Of a DNA stretch of 64,000 nt, positions 8,384 to 17,164 are shown in pieces; positions within the stretch are counted from its first letter, which is position 1; each line of letters starts with the position of its first letter. The stretch spans positions 2,108,001 to 2,172,000 of the forward strand of contig NZ_CP060790.1 in assembly GCF_014489595.1 (NCBI RefSeq). Direction: 5' to 3'. Source of the DNA: Paenacidovorax monticola. Its GTDB lineage: Bacteria; Pseudomonadota; Gammaproteobacteria; Burkholderiales; Burkholderiaceae_C. Both the position numbers and the translations under genes were made by a program. The notes beneath the pieces are model-generated. The model made no database searches, was not told the DNA's origin, and worked only from the letters and a program-made list of their open reading frames with translations.

Positions 8384-11158
8384 TCAATGCGCCTCTTCCC
8401 AGTTCCCGCCCACACCCACCTCGGCCAGCAGCGGCACCTGGAGTTCGGCCACGCCCGCCATGAGGAGCGGCACCTCGGCGCGCAGCCAGTCCACGTCCCC
8501 CTCGGGCAGCTCGAACACCAGTTCATCGTGCACCTGCATGATCATGAGCACCTCGGGCTTCTCGGCGTCGAGCCGGGCCTGCACGGCCACCATGGCCTTC
8601 TTGATGAGGTCGGCCGCCGTGCCCTGCATGGGCGCGTTGATGGCGGCGCGCTCGGCACCCGCGCGGCGCGGGCCGTTGGGCGAGTTGATCTCCGGCAGGT
8701 ACAGGCGGCGGCCGAAAACGGTCTCCACATAGCCCCGGGCCTTGGCAGAGGCCTTGGTCTCGTCCATGTACTGCTTCACGCCGGGGTAACGCTGGAAATA
8801 GCGGTCGATGTAGGCAGCCGCGGCCTTGGTCTCGATGCCCAGGTTCTTGGCCAGGCCGAAGCTGCTCATGCCGTAGATGAGCCCGAAGTTGATGACCTTG
8901 GCGTAGCGGCGCTGCTCGCTCGTGACCTGATCCACGCCCACGCCGAAGACCTCGGCCGCCGTGGCGCGGTGCACGTCCTGCCCTTCACGGAAGGCTCCCA
9001 GCAGGGCCTCGTCGCCGCTGATGTGGGCCATGATGCGCAGTTCGATCTGGCTGTAGTCGGCACTGGCGATCACCCTGCCGGCAGGGGCCACGAAGGCCTC
9101 GCGCACGCGCCGGCCCTCGGGTGTGCGGATGGGGATGTTCTGCAGGTTGGGGTCGTTGCTCGACAGCCGCCCCGTGACGGCCACGGCCTGCGCGTAATGC
9201 GTGTGCACGCGGCCCGTGCGCGGCAGCACCATGGCGCCCAGCTTGTCGGTGTAGGTGCCCTTGAGCTTGGTGAGGCTGCGGTGCTCCAGGATCTTGGCGG
9301 GCAGCGGGTAGTCCTCGGCCAGCTTTTCGAGCACCTCTTCGTCGGTGCTTCGCGCGCCCGTGGCGGTCTTCTTCACGACGGGCAGGCCCAGCTTGTCGAA
9401 GAAGATCTCGCCCAGCTGCTTGGGGCTGCTCAGGTTGAAGGGCTGGCCGGCGATCTCGTAGGCCTCCTGCTCGAGCTGCAGGATGCGCTGGCCCAGTTCA
9501 TGGCTCTGCTGCGCTAGCGTGGGGGCGTCGATGAGCACGCCGTTGCGTTCGATGCGGTAGAGCGTCTCGCTGCTCGCGATCTCCAGCTCGTAGATGCCAC
9601 GCAGCTTCTCGTCGGCCTGCAGCAGCGGCCACAGCACGCCGTGCACGTCCAGGGTCTGGTCCGAGTCCTCGCACGAGTAGGCTGCGGCCTTGTCCACGGG
9701 CACCTGGGCGAACGGGATCTGGTGCACCCCTTTGCCGCACAGGTCTTCATAGCTGATGCCCGTGCGGCCCGTGTGGCGCTCGGCCAGGCTGGAGAGGCCG
9801 TGCGGCTTGTGCACTTCGAGCACGTAGCTCTGCAGCATGGTGTCGTGCACAAAGCCGCGCACCTCGATGCCGTGGTTGGCGAACACATGGCGGTCGTACT
9901 TGATGTGCTGACCAAGCTTGTGGCGCGCGCCATCCTCCAGCCAGGGGCGCAGGCGCTCCAGCACTTCGTCGAGCGGCAGTTGCGCGGGTGCATCGGGTCC
10001 CTCGTGGCGCAGCGGGATATAGGCCGCCTCGCCGGGCTTCACGCTGAACGAGATGCCCACGATGCGCGCGCGCATCTCGTCGAGCGAGTCGGTCTCGGTG
10101 TCCACGGCCGCCAGCTCGGCCGCCTGCAGGCGCGCGATCCAGGCGTCAAGGTGCTCCCAGGTCAGGACCGTGTCGTAGGCCACGTGGCGCTGCTGCGCCG
10201 CCTCGGCGATGGCCGTGGTGGCCGGGTCGGCGAACAGATCGCCGCTGGCGCCGGGCGCCGGGGCCGCGGGCGCCGGGGACTGCAGCGCCCGTGCCAGCCC
10301 CTTGAAGCCGTACTTCTCATAGAAGTCGCGCAGCCCGCCGACCTGCTCCGCCCCCATGGCGATCGCGTCGAGCTCCGGCAAACCGGGCACATGCCCGTCC
10401 AGGTCGCAGTCGGTCTTGATGGTGACAAGCTGGCGCCCCGTGGGCAGCCAGCCCAGCGTGGCGCGCAGGTTCTCGCCGGCCACACCCTTGATTTCGCCCG
10501 CGCGCGCCACGAGGGCGTCAAGCGAGCCGTATTCGTTGAGCCACTTGGCGGCGGTCTTGGGGCCCACCTTGGGCACGCCGGGCACGTTGTCCACCGCGTC
10601 GCCCACCAGGGTCTGGAAGTCGACCATGAGCGCGGGCGGCACGCCGAACTCGGCCGTCACGCCGGCCACGTCGCGCTTCTTGCCGTTCATGGTGTCGATG
10701 ATGGTGATGTGCTCGTTCACGAGCTGCGACAGGTCCTTGTCGCCGCTCGAGATCACCACCTCGACGCCCTGCGAGGCCGCCGCGCGCGCCAGCGTGCCGA
10801 TCACATCATCGGCCTCCACGCCCGCAATCGCGAGCACGGGCCAACCCAGCAGGCGCACCACCTCGTGGATGGGCTCGATCTGCGCGCGCAGGTCGTCGGG
10901 CATGGGCGCCCTCTGCGCCTTGTACTCGGGATAGAGCGCGTCGCGGAAGGTCGGCCCGCTCGCGTCGAACACGCAGGCGGCGTAGTCGGCCTGCACTTCC
11001 TTCCGGAGCGCCTGCATCATGTTGATCATTCCGCGGATGGCCCCCGTGGCGGCGCTGGCCGGGTCGCCGGGCACCGCGCGCAGGTCGGGCATGGCATGGA
11101 AGGCGCGGTAGAGGTAGCTGGAGCCGTCCACCAGCACCAGGGTCTTGGAATTGCTCAT
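8384..11158 (-). CDS. polA: DNA polymerase I
   Basis: Full-length Pol I of 924 residues (Escherichia coli has 928). Three domains are visible in order. The 5' nuclease runs over about 1-300 (TLVLVDGSSYLYRAFHAMPD and the DKDLSQLV region). The 3'-5' exonuclease covers about 330-510 and has its first acidic pair in AAVDTETDSL, so proofreading looks intact. The polymerase follows, with ASADYSQIELRIMAHISGDE, the O helix RRYAKVINFGLIYGMSSFG and the catalytic VHDELVF near residue 878. The start MSNSKTL at 11158 is preferred over upstream in-frame starts, which would add an arginine-rich stretch overlapping the divergent gene. It works in Okazaki fragment maturation and repair synthesis. Confidence 0.97.
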   Translation of the reverse strand: MSNSKTLVLVDGSSYLYRAFHAMPDLRAVPGDPASAATGAIRGMINMMQALRKEVQADYAACVFDASGPTFRDALYPEYKAQRAPMPDDLRAQIEPIHEVVRLLGWPVLAIAGVEADDVIGTLARAAASQGVEVVISSGDKDLSQLVNEHITIIDTMNGKKRDVAGVTAEFGVPPALMVDFQTLVGDAVDNVPGVPKVGPKTAAKWLNEYGSLDALVARAGEIKGVAGENLRATLGWLPTGRQLVTIKTDCDLDGHVPGLPELDAIAMGAEQVGGLRDFYEKYGFKGLARALQSPAPAAPAPGASGDLFADPATTAIAEAAQQRHVAYDTVLTWEHLDAWIARLQAAELAAVDTETDSLDEMRARIVGISFSVKPGEAAYIPLRHEGPDAPAQLPLDEVLERLRPWLEDGARHKLGQHIKYDRHVFANHGIEVRGFVHDTMLQSYVLEVHKPHGLSSLAERHTGRTGISYEDLCGKGVHQIPFAQVPVDKAAAYSCEDSDQTLDVHGVLWPLLQADEKLRGIYELEIASSETLYRIERNGVLIDAPTLAQQSHELGQRILQLEQEAYEIAGQPFNLSSPKQLGEIFFDKLGLPVVKKTATGARSTDEEVLEKLAEDYPLPAKILEHRSLTKLKGTYTDKLGAMVLPRTGRVHTHYAQAVAVTGRLSSNDPNLQNIPIRTPEGRRVREAFVAPAGRVIASADYSQIELRIMAHISGDEALLGAFREGQDVHRATAAEVFGVGVDQVTSEQRRYAKVINFGLIYGMSSFGLAKNLGIETKAAAAYIDRYFQRYPGVKQYMDETKASAKARGYVETVFGRRLYLPEINSPNGPRRAGAERAAINAPMQGTAADLIKKAMVAVQARLDAEKPEVLMIMQVHDELVFELPEGDVDWLRAEVPLLMAGVAELQVPLLAEVGVGGNWEEAH

Positions 11159-11180
11159 TCGGCAGATTGTGCCTGCCGCT

Positions 11181-11196
11181 CTACAATCCCCGCATG
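11181..11196 (+). promoter_or_regulatory. -10-like TACAAT abutting ATG (candidate leaderless start)
   Basis: The 16-mer CTACAATCCCCGCATG places a near-consensus -10 hexamer (11182-11187) only six bases before the start codon at 11194, so a transcript begun at the usual distance would have almost no leader. The identical 16-mer occurs at the uvrD start (25288-25303, minus strand). No convincing -35 or Shine-Dalgarno sequence is visible. Confidence 0.5.
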
Positions 11197-11558
11197 CGCG
11201 CTGTTCAACTCCTTTTGCTGCTGGGCTTGGCTGCCGGCCCCGTGCTGGCCCAAACCTCCAATCAAAATCCCCTGCAGGAGCGCAGGGTGAGGCAAAGAAG
11301 CTATCGAAAGAAGAGCAAAAGGACGCACGCCGCGAAGGCCGCCTGAACCAGCGCACCCAGCGCATCCAGGTCGAGGACGCCGGTAGCCGCGTGGACGAAC
11401 TGCGCATCGGCGGCCAGACCCAGAACATCACCGTGCAGCCCAAGACGGGCGACATGCCCGAATACGAGGTCCAGCCCTCGGACGGCGTGCGCAACCGCCC
11501 CCGCAACGGCGCCGAGACCACGACCGGCCCGCGCGTGTGGAATGTGATGAAGTTCTGA
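11194..11558 (+). CDS. small secreted basic protein of unknown function (frameshifted)
   Basis: ATG 11194 opens a clean signal peptide (MRAVQLLLLLGLAAGPVLAQ) but the frame closes after about 50 residues. The next frame continues with a convincing charged protein: EAKKLSKEEQKDARREGRLN, RIQVEDAGSRVDELRIGGQT, and a C-terminus WNVMKF. One extra G in the GGG at 11284-11286 fuses them into a 121-residue secreted product. It is not related to a family I recognise; its mature part is rich in Lys, Arg, Glu and Gln. It is divergent from polA with 35 bases between the starts, and 76 bases lie before thrB. The one-base break is probably a sequence error, like others in this window. Confidence 0.65.
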
Positions 11559-11634
11559 CCCTCCCCCCTGCGGGCACTTGGCGCCCGCGTCTCCCGCCCT
11601 CTTCCTTTCCGCACCCTCCGTGTTCCGCTGAGCG

Positions 11635-12591
11635 ATGGCCGTTTTCACCGAAGTCTCCGACAACGAGGCGCGCGAGCTGCTGCGCCGCATGCAACTGGGC
11701 GATCTGCAGTCGCTGCGCGGCATCGAGGGCGGTATCGAGAACACCAACTACTTCCTCACCACGGACCAGGGCGAATGGGTGCTCACGCTGTTCGAGCGCC
11801 TCTCGGCCGAGCAGTTGCCGTTCTATCTGCACCTCATGAAGCACCTGGCCCATGCAGGCATCCCGGTGCCCGAGCCGCAGGCCGACAGGAACAGCGGAGA
11901 CATCCTGCACCAGGTGTGCGGCAAGCCCGCCGCCGTGGTGCAGAAGCTCAGCGGCCGCAGCCAGCTCGCCCCCGCCGCCGTGCATTGCGCGGCCGTGGGC
12001 GCCATGCTGGCGCGCATGCACCTGGCCGGGCGCAGCTATGAGCGCAGCCAGCCCAACCTGCGCGGCCTGCCCTGGTGGAACGAGACCGCCCCCATCGTGC
12101 TGCCCCACCTCGACCCTGCGGCAGCCGGCCTGCTGCGCTCCGAGCTGGCCTACCAGAACCACATCGCCGCCTCATCGGCCTACGCCGCGCTGCCGCGCGG
12201 CCCCGTGCATGCCGACCTGTTCCGCGACAACGTGATGTTCGACGGCGAGCAGCTCACGGGCTTCTTCGACTTCTACTTCGCGGGCGTGGACACCTGGCTC
12301 TTCGACCTGGCCGTGTGCCTGAACGACTGGAGCATCGACCTGGCCAGCGGCGCGCACGACGCCGAACGCGCCCGGGCCATGCTGGCCGCCTACCAGGGCG
12401 TGCGGCCGCTCACGGCGGCCGAGCGCGAGCTGCTGTGCGCCATGCTGCGCGCGGGAGCGCTGCGCTTCTGGATCTCGCGCCTGTGGGACTTCCATCTGCC
12501 GCGCGAGGCGTCCATGCTGAAAGCCCACGACCCCACGCACTTCGAGCGCGTGCTGCGCCAGCGCATCGCCCACCCCCTGCGGCTGGACTGA
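11635..12591 (+). CDS. thrB: homoserine kinase (ThrB, APH-fold type)
   Basis: A 318-residue enzyme of the second homoserine kinase family, which has the aminoglycoside-phosphotransferase/choline-kinase fold rather than the GHMP fold and is common in Betaproteobacteria. It shows the N-terminal [16 protein letters not shown], the family-typical [15 protein letters not shown], the catalytic loop [15 protein letters not shown] and the metal-binding [17 protein letters not shown]. It phosphorylates L-homoserine with ATP, feeding threonine synthesis. The remaining threonine genes are not adjacent. It starts 76 bases after the small secreted protein. Confidence 0.95.
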   Translation: MAVFTEVSDNEARELLRRMQLGDLQSLRGIEGGIENTNYFLTTDQGEWVLTLFERLSAEQLPFYLHLMKHLAHAGIPVPEPQADRNSGDILHQVCGKPAAVVQKLSGRSQLAPAAVHCAAVGAMLARMHLAGRSYERSQPNLRGLPWWNETAPIVLPHLDPAAAGLLRSELAYQNHIAASSAYAALPRGPVHADLFRDNVMFDGEQLTGFFDFYFAGVDTWLFDLAVCLNDWSIDLASGAHDAERARAMLAAYQGVRPLTAAERELLCAMLRAGALRFWISRLWDFHLPREASMLKAHDPTHFERVLRQRIAHPLRLD

Positions 12592-12709
12592 ACCCCGCTC
12601 CCCGCGCAGGGCCATCGCCCCGCGCAGCCGGCCCGCGCGGCCGCTGGGGTACAGTCTCTGCAAGGCCTCGGCACCGGGGCCGGCCACACCCGAACCAACC
12701 ACCGCCTTC

Positions 12710-13537
12710 ATGAAACTCCACATCGTCCCCGCCCGCACCGGCCTGCTCTGGGTTCGCCTCGGCATCCGGGCGTTCTGGCGCCAGCCCCTGGCGTTGGCGG
12801 CGCTGTTCTTCATGACCATGGCCGCCATGTCGCTGGCCACGCTGCTGCCCCTGATCGGCCCTGCCGTGGCGCTGGCGCTGCTGCCATCGGCCACGCTGGC
12901 CATGATGGTAGCCACGGCAGAAACGACGCAGGGGCGCTTTCCCACGCCTGCGCTGCTGCTCGTGGCCTTCCGCACGGGGCGCCAGCATCTGCGCGACATG
13001 GTGCAGCTGGGGGTGTTCTATGCCGTGGGTTTCCTGGCCATCATGGGTCTGTCGGCCCTGGTGGACGGCGGCCAGTTCGCCCAGGTCTACCTGGGCGGCG
13101 AGCCGCTGTCGCGCGAGGTGGCCGAAGACCCGGCCTTCCAGGGCGCGATGTGGCTGTCGATGCTGCTGTATCTGCCTCTGTCGCTGCTGTTCTGGCACGC
13201 GCCGGGCCTGGTGCACTGGCATGGCGTGCCGCCCGTGAAGAGCCTGTTCTTCAGCCTCGTGGCCTGCCTGCGCAACTTCGGCGCGTTCTGTGTCTTCGGC
13301 CTGGCCTGGATGGGCGTATTCCTGGCCGCCGGACTGGTCGTGGCGCTGCTCACCGGCTTGCTGTCCAGCCTGGTCGGCATGGCGGCGGGCGGCATCATGG
13401 TCGGGGCGGCCATGATGCTGGCGGCCATGTTCTTCAGCTCGGTCGTGTTCACGTTCCGTGACTGCTTCGAGCCCCCCGAGCAATATGCCCACGGCCCGCA
13501 GGAAGGCGCCGAGCCGCCGCCCGACACGCAGCTCTGA
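12710..13537 (+). CDS. BPSS1780-family membrane protein
   Basis: A 275-residue polytopic protein. After a short cytosolic start (MKLHIVPARTGLLWVRLGIR) come about six hydrophobic helices, including LATLLPLIGPAVALALLP and LLTGLLSSLVGMAAGGIMVG, and a polar, proline-rich tail. The N-terminal FWRQPLALAALFFMTMA and the central FWHAPGLVHWHGVPPVKSLF are hallmarks of the BPSS1780 family of Burkholderiales, whose function has not been established. A -10-like TACAGT lies at 12650-12655, about 55 bases before the start. A hairpin terminator follows at 13558. Confidence 0.85.
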   Translation: MKLHIVPARTGLLWVRLGIRAFWRQPLALAALFFMTMAAMSLATLLPLIGPAVALALLPSATLAMMVATAETTQGRFPTPALLLVAFRTGRQHLRDMVQLGVFYAVGFLAIMGLSALVDGGQFAQVYLGGEPLSREVAEDPAFQGAMWLSMLLYLPLSLLFWHAPGLVHWHGVPPVKSLFFSLVACLRNFGAFCVFGLAWMGVFLAAGLVVALLTGLLSSLVGMAAGGIMVGAAMMLAAMFFSSVVFTFRDCFEPPEQYAHGPQEGAEPPPDTQL

Positions 13538-13557
13538 CACATCCCCCGCATTCATAT

Positions 13558-13585
13558 GACAAACCCGGCCCAGGCCGGGTTTGTC
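13558..13585 (+). terminator. hairpin terminator after the BPSS1780-family gene
   Basis: GACAAACCCGGCC at 13558-13570 pairs perfectly with GGCCGGGTTTGTC at 13573-13585; the innermost pairs open to give the loop. It begins 20 bases after the stop at 13537. The following T-tract is weak (GTTTC), so termination may be partial. Confidence 0.7.
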
Positions 13586-13596
13586 GTTTCACGCGC

Positions 13597-13614
13597 CTGT
13601 CACACACGCTTTCT
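13597..13614 (+). promoter_or_regulatory. weak Pho-box-like direct repeat upstream of phoX
   Basis: CTGTCAC (13597-13603) is followed at the 11-bp period typical of Pho boxes by GCTTTCT (13608-13614), with an ACAC spacer. The first half-site is good, the second poor. It lies 98 bases before the PhoX-family start. PhoB control of such phosphatases is common; here it is only suggested. Confidence 0.3.
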
Positions 13615-13711
13615 AGCATCGCGGCCTGGAAACGGTGACATCTGGTTTCCAACGCCGTGCGCGCGCCCGGCGCTCACCGCCTTTTTGCATACCACTCCGG
13701 ACTATCCCACC

Positions 13712-15664
13712 ATGCCCCAAACGACGATGCCTACCCGCCGCAAGGCCCTGCAATTCCTGGCCGGCATTCCCATGCTGCCCATCGGCACCTCGGCCACGGC
13801 GTCGCTGCTCGCAACGGCCTGCGGCGGCGGCGGCAGCGATGCCACCTTCGCATCGGCCTCCTTCACGTCCATGGCCGCGCCCACGCTGGCCAACGCCGCC
13901 GCCATGGCCACCACCACGGTGGGCTCCACGCTGAACGTCAAGCTCAGCGACGACTCCGTGCAGTCCTACACCCTGGCCTACCAGCCGTTCTTCATCACCG
14001 GCGACATGGTTTCCGACGGCAAGGGCGGCAAGCTGCTGGCCGGCGGGTACGTTGACATCAACAACCAGCCCATCGTCGACAAGACGGTGGCCGGCGCCGA
14101 GCGCCAGTTCTTCTCCGATGCGCCTGACGGCACCTCGCTGCTCACCGTGCCCAATGCCAAGGTCGACGGCGTGAAGGGCAAGCCGGTGTTCGCCGTGGTG
14201 CAGTTCGAGTACACCACCTGGGCCCAGGACGGCAAGACCGACATGTACGGCAAGCTGCCCTCGCCCATCGCCGTGCTCACGCTGGACCAGGACCAGTCCA
14301 CCGGCAAGCTCAGCCTGGTGAAGTACCACAACGTGGACACCTCCAAGGTGCACGGCCTGTGGATCACCTGCGGCGCGAGCCTCTCGCCCTGGGGCACGCA
14401 CCTGTCGAGCGAGGAGTACGAGCCCGATGCATTCAGCATCGCCAGCAACACCATGTTCCAGGCCTACAGCCAGAACCTGTATGGCGACGCCGCCAAGGCC
14501 AACCCCTACCATTACGGCCACATGCCGGAAGTGACGGTGAACCCCGACGGCACTGGCAGCATCAAGAAGCACTACTGCATGGGCCGCATCTCGCACGAGC
14601 TGGTGCAGGTCATGCCCGACCAGCGCACCGCGCTGATGGGCGATGACGCCACCAACAGCGCCTACTTCGTGTTCGTGGCCGACAAGGAGAAGGACCTGTC
14701 CTCGGGCACGCTGTACGCCGCCAAGGTGGGCGCGGGCTTCTCCATCGACCCGGCCGCCGCGAGCGCCGCGCCGCTGACCTGGATCAAGCTGGGCTCGGCC
14801 ACGAGCGCCGAGATCGAGCAACTCGCCAACACGCTCAAGCCCACCGACATCATGAACGTGCAGTCCAAGGATCCCGGCGACGCCACGTTCACCAAGATCG
14901 TCGCCAACGGCAAGACCGAGTGGATCAAGATCAACCCCGGCATGGACAAGGCCGCCGCCTTCCTCGAGACCCACCGCTACGCCGCCTTCAAGGGCGCGAG
15001 CATGGGCTTCACCAAGATGGAAGGCACCACCGTGAACGCCAAGGACAAGATCGCCTACTCGGCGCTGCAGAACTGCGAGAAATCGATGGTGGCCGGCGAC
15101 GCCACCAACGTGCCTGGCAACGGCGTTTCCATCCCCAAGCAGCTCAAGGCCGGCGCCGTAATGGCGCTGAACCTCAAGGGCGGCCAGAAGGACACGGCCG
15201 GCAACGCCATCAACAGCGAATGGATGCCCGTGGACACCAAGGCCCTGCTGGCTGGCGAGGACATTGCCGCCGATGCGCTGGGCAACACCGGCAACCCGAA
15301 CAAGATCTGCAACCCCGACAACCTCAAGTTCTCGGAAAAGATGCGCACCCTGTTCATCGGCGAGGACAGTGGCCAGCACGTCAACAACTTCCTGTGGGCC
15401 TACAACGTCGACACCAAGCAGCTCTCGCGCGTGATGTCGATCCCCGCCGGCGGCGAATCCACGGGCCTGCACGCCGTGGACGAGATCAACGGCTGGACCT
15501 ACATCATGAGCAACTTCCAGCACGCCGGCGACTGGGGCGGCATCCACAACGTGGTCAAGACCACGCTGGACCCGCTGATCAAGGCCAACTACAAGAACAA
15601 GGCCGGCGCGGCCGTGGGCTACCTCACGGGCTCGCTCAAGCAGCCGGCCCTCGCCAAGGCCTGA
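13712..15664 (+). CDS. PhoX-family alkaline phosphatase (DUF839)
   Basis: Protein of 650 residues. The N-terminus MPTRRKALQFLAGIPMLP has a twin-arginine-like signal, and a Cys in the run TACGGGG just after it could be lipidated. The body has PhoX features: acidic metal-binding segments such as LSSEEYEPDAF, HYGHMPEVTVNPDGTGSIKK, GRISHELVQVMPDQRTALMGDD and, late, FIGEDSGQHVNNFLWAYN with AGGESTGLHAVDEINGWTY. PhoX enzymes are Ca/Fe-dependent phosphomonoesterases that release phosphate in the periplasm and are usually induced by phosphate starvation. It stands alone between two terminators. An assignment to the wider DUF839 family with a different substrate cannot be excluded. Confidence 0.8.
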   Translation: MPQTTMPTRRKALQFLAGIPMLPIGTSATASLLATACGGGGSDATFASASFTSMAAPTLANAAAMATTTVGSTLNVKLSDDSVQSYTLAYQPFFITGDMVSDGKGGKLLAGGYVDINNQPIVDKTVAGAERQFFSDAPDGTSLLTVPNAKVDGVKGKPVFAVVQFEYTTWAQDGKTDMYGKLPSPIAVLTLDQDQSTGKLSLVKYHNVDTSKVHGLWITCGASLSPWGTHLSSEEYEPDAFSIASNTMFQAYSQNLYGDAAKANPYHYGHMPEVTVNPDGTGSIKKHYCMGRISHELVQVMPDQRTALMGDDATNSAYFVFVADKEKDLSSGTLYAAKVGAGFSIDPAAASAAPLTWIKLGSATSAEIEQLANTLKPTDIMNVQSKDPGDATFTKIVANGKTEWIKINPGMDKAAAFLETHRYAAFKGASMGFTKMEGTTVNAKDKIAYSALQNCEKSMVAGDATNVPGNGVSIPKQLKAGAVMALNLKGGQKDTAGNAINSEWMPVDTKALLAGEDIAADALGNTGNPNKICNPDNLKFSEKMRTLFIGEDSGQHVNNFLWAYNVDTKQLSRVMSIPAGGESTGLHAVDEINGWTYIMSNFQHAGDWGGIHNVVKTTLDPLIKANYKNKAGAAVGYLTGSLKQPALAKA

Positions 15665-15718
15665 GCGCCCCACACCCCAGGCAGCCCCGCCGACGGCGCG
15701 GCCGCCTGCCCACCAGGA

Positions 15719-15738
15719 CGGGGCCCTTCGGGGCCCCG
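15719..15738 (+). terminator. UUCG-tetraloop terminator after phoX
   Basis: CGGGGCCC (15719-15726) and GGGCCCCG (15731-15738) form a perfect 8-bp stem closed by a TTCG tetraloop, 55 bases after the stop codon. Only a short T-run follows, but the hairpin is very stable. Confidence 0.75.
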
Positions 15739-15794
15739 TTGCCATTGGAGGCCTCGGCTGCCGAAATACCCTGCGCGCCCATCGCAAATAGTTA

Positions 15795-15823
15795 ATAAAA
15801 ATCACTCTCATTCATATAATCAA
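15795..15823. promoter_or_regulatory. Fur-like operator upstream of the imelysin operon
   Basis: This AT-rich stretch in otherwise GC-rich DNA (ATAAAAATCACTCTCATTC and onwards) read on the minus strand contains TGAGAGTGATTTTTA. By hand alignment that matches about 10 of 15 positions of the 7-1-7 Fur consensus. It is 140-165 bases before the first imelysin start. Fur repression under iron sufficiency would fit an operon of imelysin-type genes; this is inference. Confidence 0.45.
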
Positions 15824-15960
15824 GACAGCCAGTGCCCCAGGTTCCTCGGGCCCGCCACCCCTCCCATGGGCCCGAACGGCCCACCCCACCGCGAACGACC
15901 GCCGCGCGCCTTGCGACGCGTGGAACGGCCCGCCCATTCAACGACCGCAGGAGACCGCGC

Positions 15961-17162
15961 ATGAGACCCACCTTCGCCCCGCCACCGTACTGGCTGCCTT
16001 GCTGGCCACGGGCATCCTGGGGCCCCAGGCCCTGGCACAGGCCAGCAGTGCCGCGCCTGCGGCGAGCCCTGCCGCCGCCACGGCTGGCACGGTCGCGGCG
16101 CACTATGCCCGGCTCGTGCATGCCAGCTACGAAGACACCTTGGCCGCCGCGCGCACCCTGCAGGGGGCCATCCAGGCATTCACCACCCGGCCTTCGAACG
16201 AATCGCTGGCCGAGGCCCGCAAGGCCTGGCTGGCCGCACGCGAGTTCTACGGCCAGACCGAGGCCTTCCGCTTCTACGGCGGCCCCATCGACAACGACAA
16301 CGGCCCCGAAGGCCGCATCAACGCCTGGCCCATGGACGAATCGTTCGTGGACAGCGTGCAGGGCAAGCCCGATGCAGGGCTGGTGAACAACCGCCAATTC
16401 GCCATCAACAAGAAGAACCTGTCCGCGCAGAACGAGCGCGGCGGCGAGGAGAACATCGCCACCGGCTGGCACGCCATCGAGTTCTTCCTGTGGGGCCAGG
16501 ACCTGTCCGAGAGCGGCCCGGGCGAGCGCAACTTCGAGGACTTCGTGGACGGCAAGGCCAGGAACGCCGATCGCCGCCGCCAGTACCTGAACGTGGTGAC
16601 CGACCTGCTCATCGACGACCTCACCACGCTCGTGAAGGCCTGGGCACCCGATGCCAGGAACAACTACCGCGCCCGCTTCGTGCGCGGCGGCAACGAGTCG
16701 ATCCGCAAGATGCTCGTGGGCCTGGGCTCGCTCTCGCGCGGCGAACTGGCCGGCGAACGCCTGGAAGTGGCCCTGAACAGCCAGGACCAGGAAGACGAGC
16801 ACTCGTGCTTTTCCGACAACACGCACCGCGACGCGGTGACCAATGCCCTGGGCATCCGCAACGTGTGGCTGGGCGAGTACCGGCGCGCCGACGGCAGCCT
16901 GCTCCAGGGCGCGTCGCTGCGCGACCTGGTGGCCGCCAGGGACGCGGCGCTGGCCGACAAGACCACGCAACAGATCGCGGCCTCGGTGGCGGCGGCCGAG
17001 GCCATCCAGGCGCCATTCGACCGCGAGATCATCGGCGGCAAGGACGCCCCGGGCCGCCAGCGCATCCAGAAGACCATCGACAGCCTCACGCAGCAAAGCA
17101 AGGACCTGGTGGCCGCCGCCAACGCCATCGGCATCACCAGACTGACCCTCGTCCAACCTTGA
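15961..17162 (+). CDS. imelysin-family (M75/IrpA-type) periplasmic protein (frameshift in signal peptide)
   Basis: Mature protein of the imelysin family. It has NDNGPEGRINAWPMDESFVD, then ATGWHAIEFFLWGQD with the family GxHxxE motif (around nt 16464-16481), and a C-terminal half with KQQIAAS-like helices and FDREIIGGKDAPGR. In the known frame the protein would start without a signal. ATG 15961 opens in another frame, and adding one C to the four-C run at 15987-15990 gives MRPTFAPATVLAALLATGIL and a 400-residue secreted precursor, so I infer a one-base loss. Imelysins bind iron or haem-related ligands in the periplasm or outer membrane, though no peptidase activity is firmly established. It is first of a four-gene operon; the next start is 3 bases on. 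Confidence 0.85.
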
Positions 17163-17164
17163 GC

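Noticed and set aside
13613..15811. Long minus-strand frame opposite the PhoX-family gene
   Set aside because: Low-complexity Gly/Val/His/Ala translation typical of antisense to GC-rich coding DNA.
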